Positions 6,847-9,331 of a stretch of DNA of 9,331 bases are shown piece by piece. Source of the DNA: Elusimicrobiota bacterium (lineage in GTDB: Bacteria; Elusimicrobiota; Elusimicrobia; Elusimicrobiales; Elusimicrobiaceae); contig JAISVV010000148.1 of assembly GCA_031271365.1 (NCBI GenBank), positions 1 to 9,331 on the forward strand, in the 5' to 3' direction. Within the stretch, counting starts at the first letter, position 1; each line of letters starts with the position of its first letter. The translations under genes were made by a program, and so were the position numbers. The notes below the pieces were generated by a model. The model did no database searches and was not told the origin of the DNA. It worked only from the letters and a program-made list of their open reading frames with translations.

Positions 6847-7740
6847 ATGCGCCAGCCCCCGCCAAAACCCGATTACTCCGCCGCCCGATGCTGGGCCGCG
6901 CTGGAGCCTAAGCCGCAAGCGGCTTTTGACGTTTTTTATCTGTACCCTACTTTCTTCCGGGGCGCGCCCGGCGCGCTTATGGACGTTTATACCACCCGCG
7001 CGACGCCGTTTATCCAAAACAATATCCGCAAGAATACAGGCATTTTCGGCGGCGCCGGCGGCTTGTACGCGCCGCTTTACCGCCAGGCCTCTTTTGCCGC
7101 CCTTGCCCTGCCGGAGGCGCAAAAAGCCGCCGTTTTGCAAATTTCTTTAGAAGATGTCCGCGCAGCGTTTTACCGCTATCTTAAACACTATAATAACGGC
7201 CGTCCGTTTGTGCTGGCGGGGCACAGCCAGGGCTCGCGCCTGCTGCGCGAGCTGATTAAGGCCGATTTTGCGGACGGCAGCCTAAGCGCCGGTTTGATAG
7301 CCGCGTATCTTTTGGGCGCCGAAGTTACCGCGCAAGACTGCAAAAAATACCCCTGGCTCAAACCTGCCCGAAGCGCAAATGATACGGGCGTAATTATAAC
7401 CTATAACTGCCAGGCGCAGGGCGTGCAAAACTCGCCCATATACGAACGCGGCGGCGCGGTATGCGTAAACCCTTTAAACTGGGGCGCGCAGCCGGCCGGC
7501 AGAGAGCTAAACCTTGGCGCGGTGTTTTTTGATAAAACCGCCAATCCAGCGCGGGAAGAAGCCCGTTTTACCGGCGCGTATATAGAAAACGGCGCCCTGA
7601 TAACCCCGGACGTTAACGCGCAGGTTTACAGCGCGCCGTTATTTCCCGGCGGCGTTTATCATCTTTACGATTATGAGTTCTTCTACCGCAATTTGCAGTC
7701 CAACTTTAAGGACCGCCTTAAAGCGTTTAAAAGCAGATAG
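6847..7740 (+). CDS. DUF3089-type alpha/beta hydrolase
   Basis: This 297-residue protein shows the marks of the DUF3089 family of lipase/esterase-like alpha/beta hydrolases: DVFYLYPTF near the N-terminus (28-36), YAPLYRQAS (74-82), the nucleophile elbow GHSQG with S127 inside RPFVLAGHSQGSRLLRELI, a YLLGAEV strand (154-160), and the closing YHLYDYEFFYRNLQSNFKDR (271-290), where H272 is the likely catalytic base. Asp174-180 area or D255 could supply the acid; I cannot decide. The substrate is unknown. No signal peptide is present: an in-frame stop at 6820 excludes a longer N-terminus, so the protein should be cytoplasmic although both neighbours are secreted. The gene has its own terminator at 7747-7793 and a promoter that predicts a leaderless message. 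GC content is higher than in the flanking intergenic DNA but like the neighbouring genes. Confidence 0.88.
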   Translation: MRQPPPKPDYSAARCWAALEPKPQAAFDVFYLYPTFFRGAPGALMDVYTTRATPFIQNNIRKNTGIFGGAGGLYAPLYRQASFAALALPEAQKAAVLQISLEDVRAAFYRYLKHYNNGRPFVLAGHSQGSRLLRELIKADFADGSLSAGLIAAYLLGAEVTAQDCKKYPWLKPARSANDTGVIITYNCQAQGVQNSPIYERGGAVCVNPLNWGAQPAGRELNLGAVFFDKTANPAREEARFTGAYIENGALITPDVNAQVYSAPLFPGGVYHLYDYEFFYRNLQSNFKDRLKAFKSR

Positions 7741-7746
7741 GACTTT

Positions 7747-7793
7747 CGGGCCGATTAACTGGGCCCGATAACAGCCTTATTTTGGGCCTTTTT
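7747..7793 (+). terminator. Terminator region of the hydrolase gene
   Basis: Two mutually exclusive stems share one arm: CGGGCC (7747-7752) with GGCCCG (7762-7767), or GGCCC (7762-7766) with GGGCC (7784-7788). The latter is followed at once by TTTTT and is the form able to terminate. The first stem would compete with it. Confidence 0.6.
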
Positions 7794-7797
7794 ACTC

Positions 7798-7834
7798 TTG
7801 CCCGGCGCGCCGGTTTTAGGGTATCATTTAATAT
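7798..7834 (+). promoter_or_regulatory. Promoter of the 7872-8624 secreted-protein gene
   Basis: -35-like TTGCCC (7798-7803), 18-bp spacer, -10 TATCAT (7822-7827) inside the element GGTATCATTTAATAT (7820-7834) that is identical to the one before the paralogue. A perfect 12-bp palindrome CCGGCGCGCCGG (7802-7813) sits in the spacer. The same 12-mer also occurs inside the paralogue's coding region (6374-6385), so it may be compositional chance. Confidence 0.6.
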
Positions 7835-7871
7835 CAATAAGTACCTTAGTGCGATTTGAGAGAGGACAAAC

Positions 7872-8624
7872 ATGAAAAAGATTATACTGGCAGTATTTGC
7901 TTTTGCCCTTGTTATGCCGGCGGCGGCGTTTCCGGGCGCGCATATGGCAAAGGATTTGGGCTATAACGCGGACGGCCCCGATACCGAAAAAGTGGCAAAC
8001 GTTATAGAGGCCAGCTTAAAAAAACAAGCCAGAGAGATGAACCAATCCCGCGCCGCTACCATTATTGACGCTTTTGCAAAACAGCTGGAAACTGCCGTTA
8101 AGCGCGCGGACGAATATAAAAAGAACGCTAAAAAACAAGGCCTTATTAAAGAGCCTCTAAACAGCAATCTTGTGATGGAAAACAACCTTAACCCCGCGCC
8201 GGGCGCCGCAGAGTTTGATTTTGCCGACGCGCTAACGCTGCATGACGCTTTAAAAACACAAACCGAAGCGGGCTTTGACAACCTTTCTTCCGTGCTTGCC
8301 AGGCTTTTTGCGGATAAAGCGCTGAAAGAGACAAAAACAGATTCGGCGAATGAGCATATAGTGCTTAACCTGGTAGCAAGCACCCCCGACCGGGAGGCGG
8401 CTTCTTCCCTCTTTTTAAACTTCTCTTTTGAGGAGATAATGCGCGACGGCTCCGTAAAAGAAATAGAGTTTCCTCTTGGCGAGAAGGTCTACCAAGGCGT
8501 TGTAAAAGCCGCTAAAGCGCTGGAAGCCTTTAACGCGGCGGAAGGCCCCAAGCCGATAAACAATCGGGCGAGATATACCGAGTATTTCAAAAAACTCAGC
8601 GAAGTGCTTCAGTTTAACGACTAA
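7872..8624 (+). CDS. Secreted protein of unknown family, paralogue of 5824-6633
   Basis: This 250-residue protein begins with a Sec signal peptide, MKKIILAVFAFALVMPAAA, cleaved before F20 and followed by PGAHMAKDLGYNAD, closely matching the start of the paralogue. Further shared blocks are AKQLETAVKR (about 75-84), LHDAL, TPDREA (about 172-177), and the end block FP-x-x-EKVYQGVVKAAKAL ... YTEYFKKLSEVLQFND. The mature part is helical, charged and free of cysteine, unlike the paralogue. No known domain is recognised; a periplasmic or exported role is inferred from the signal peptide only. GAGAGAGG precedes the ATG by about 6 nt as ribosome binding site. It is a single-gene unit, with promoter 7798-7834 and terminator 8656-8683. 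Confidence 0.86.
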   Translation: MKKIILAVFAFALVMPAAAFPGAHMAKDLGYNADGPDTEKVANVIEASLKKQAREMNQSRAATIIDAFAKQLETAVKRADEYKKNAKKQGLIKEPLNSNLVMENNLNPAPGAAEFDFADALTLHDALKTQTEAGFDNLSSVLARLFADKALKETKTDSANEHIVLNLVASTPDREAASSLFLNFSFEEIMRDGSVKEIEFPLGEKVYQGVVKAAKALEAFNAAEGPKPINNRARYTEYFKKLSEVLQFND

Positions 8625-8655
8625 CTTATACGGCTGCCTTGTTACTCAGCAAAAA

Positions 8656-8683
8656 ACGCCGGCTTTAACAGCCGGCGTCTTTT
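8656..8683 (+). terminator. Intrinsic terminator of the 7872-8624 gene
   Basis: A perfect 9-bp stem, ACGCCGGCT (8656-8664) with AGCCGGCGT (8670-8678) and a 5-nt loop, is followed by CTTTT. It is preceded by six A, so it could also stop minus-strand transcription. It lies about 30 nt after the stop codon and separates this gene from rplJ. Confidence 0.88.
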
Positions 8684-8692
8684 ATCGGCCGC

Positions 8693-8722
8693 TTGCCCAA
8701 AACGGCCATTTTGTGGTATAAT
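8693..8722 (+). promoter_or_regulatory. Promoter of the rplJ transcript
   Basis: A consensus -10 TATAAT (8717-8722) with the extended element TGG (8714-8716), and a -35-like TTGCCC (8693-8698) at 18 bp. It is the strongest sigma-70 site in the window, as expected for a ribosomal protein operon. Transcription would start near 8729. Confidence 0.75.
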
Positions 8723-8728
8723 ATCTAT

Positions 8729-9013
8729 AAGTCTGCGGATAATACGTTGCAATATGGGTAGTTGGTTAAGCGTTAAGTTAACCAGCTGCGCTTGCAAAAG
8801 GCAGCCTTAATTGATAAAATAACTATAACAAAGAAGTGCAAAAGATTTTGATTGCTTTAGACCTGCTAGCTAAATTAATAGTTTAGGTTAGGGGTCTTTG
8901 GCCGTCTTTTTCTCGCTAAAAAAATAATTTTCAGACGGGGAGACAGACGTAAAAAATCAATCAGCCGCGGCCATAAAGCGCCGTGGTAAAAGCAGTAAAA
9001 AGCAATAAAAAGT
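8729..9013 (+). promoter_or_regulatory. Putative L10 (rplJ) mRNA leader
   Basis: This is about 285 nt of untranslated leader without a credible gene. Structures seen: a 9-bp hairpin GTTGGTTAA/TTAACCAGC (8761-8786); AGACC (8859-8863) pairing with GGTCT (8893-8897) around CTAAA/TTTAG; CCGTCT (8902-8907) pairing with AGACGG (8933-8938); and CCGCGG/CCGTGG (8965-8970 with 8981-8986). GTCT at 8894-8897 can pair instead with AGAC at 8941-8944, enclosing the CCGTCT helix with an asymmetric internal loop. That layout is reminiscent of the kink-turn bound by the L10-L12 complex in known L10 leaders. By analogy, the leader would let L10(L12)4 repress its own synthesis. Assignment to the L10-leader family is inference from position and shape. 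Confidence 0.55.
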
Positions 9014-9331
9014 ATGAACCTAACAAAAGAACAAAAGAAAGAAAGGTCCCTCAGTCTGTCAAAGGAAATCAAGCAGTCTGCCGGTATTTTCTTTACGGCG
9101 TATCAGGGTTTAAAATTCCAGGATATTGCGGGTTTGCGCGCGCAGCTTTCGGGCGCCAACTGCAAGTTTAGGGTTGAAAGAAACTCTATCCTGCAATTTG
9201 CCCTCAAAGACGCCGGCGTGGAAGGTTACGACGAAGCCCTGTTAAAAGGGCCCACCGCCGTGGCAATCCTTAAAGAAAACGGCGACGTTGCGATGTCGGC
9301 TAAAAGCTTGGCAGATTTCGCTAAGACAAAC
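9014..9331 (+). CDS. rplJ: 50S ribosomal protein L10, N-terminal part (runs off window)
   Basis: The first 106 residues of about 170 are present. L10 anchors the L7/L12 dimers to 23S rRNA at the stalk base, the GTPase-associated centre. The sequence MNLTKEQKK...AGIFFTAYQGL, followed by LRAQLSGANCKFRVERNSILQFAL and the hallmark LLKGPTAVAI...SLADFAK, fits the family without gaps. The ATG at 9014 gives the normal N-terminus. No Shine-Dalgarno sequence precedes it (the upstream run is A-rich: GCAATAAAAAGT), so initiation may rely on A-rich or S1-type recognition and on the leader fold. Unusually, rplK-rplA are not directly upstream: the gene opens a transcript of its own after a terminator. rplL is expected next, outside the window. 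Confidence 0.96.
   Translation, partial: MNLTKEQKKERSLSLSKEIKQSAGIFFTAYQGLKFQDIAGLRAQLSGANCKFRVERNSILQFALKDAGVEGYDEALLKGPTAVAILKENGDVAMSAKSLADFAKTN

Noticed and set aside
6763..7140. 125-codon minus-strand frame over the hydrolase start
   Set aside because: It overlaps the clearly recognised hydrolase reading frame and has low-complexity Arg/Gly composition typical of antisense shadows.
8754..8810. 18-codon frame in the rplJ leader (ATG at 8754) containing two Cys codons
   Set aside because: It has no Shine-Dalgarno sequence and lies across a 9-bp hairpin; L10 leaders act by protein-RNA binding, not by a leader peptide.
8983..9171. 62-codon plus-strand frame overlapping the start of rplJ
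   Set aside because: It overlaps rplJ in another frame; the L10 sequence is unmistakable.

Overview
The window looks like chromosomal DNA of a Gram-negative-type bacterium. Its gene content and style point to the phylum Elusimicrobiota, probably a gut-associated relative of Elusimicrobium. The evidence is a type IV pilin-like protein with a very typical N-terminus for that group, Sec-secreted small proteins of no recognised family, and promoters of ordinary sigma-70 type. The phylum assignment is inference; the rRNA segment would settle it.

Layout. Bases 1-1826 are the 3' 60% of a 23S rRNA gene, starting next to the GTPase-associated centre. A long, hairpin-rich 23S-5S spacer (1827-2225) and a 5S rRNA (2228-2351) follow, with terminator-like hairpins behind. 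Next comes a REP-associated (Y1/HUH) transposase unit, 2516-3417, bounded by 29-bp inverted repeats. From there to 6633 almost everything reads on the minus strand: a cysteine-rich type IV pilin-like protein (3479-3994); a tiny free-standing gene for a 16-residue Cys-Gly peptide (4133-4183); a tightly packed three-gene operon for a flavin-type PNPOx-fold protein, a zinc-ribbon protein and a Mpv17-like membrane protein (5701 to 4319); and a secreted protein of unknown family (5824-6633). On the plus strand follow a DUF3089-type alpha/beta hydrolase (6847-7740), a second secreted protein that is a divergent paralogue of the first (7872-8624), and, after a terminator, a strong promoter and a ~285-nt leader, the first 106 codons of ribosomal protein L10 (rplJ, 9014 to the edge).

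How the parts work together. The two secreted paralogues flank the hydrolase and share signal peptides, a conserved C-terminal motif, an identical 15-bp promoter element and very similar terminators, so they look like duplicated transcription units. The pilin gene carries the core of the same promoter element at the same distance from its start. Three other genes (transposase, PNPOx-like protein, hydrolase) have a -10 hexamer ending exactly 6 nt before the ATG and no usable Shine-Dalgarno sequence, which predicts leaderless mRNAs. The rplJ leader has mutually exclusive stems, as expected of L10 autoregulation.

The least explained items are the 16-residue Cys-Gly peptide gene, which has its own promoter, near-perfect ribosome binding site and terminator, and the paralogous secreted protein family. 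No tRNA gene or CRISPR array was seen.
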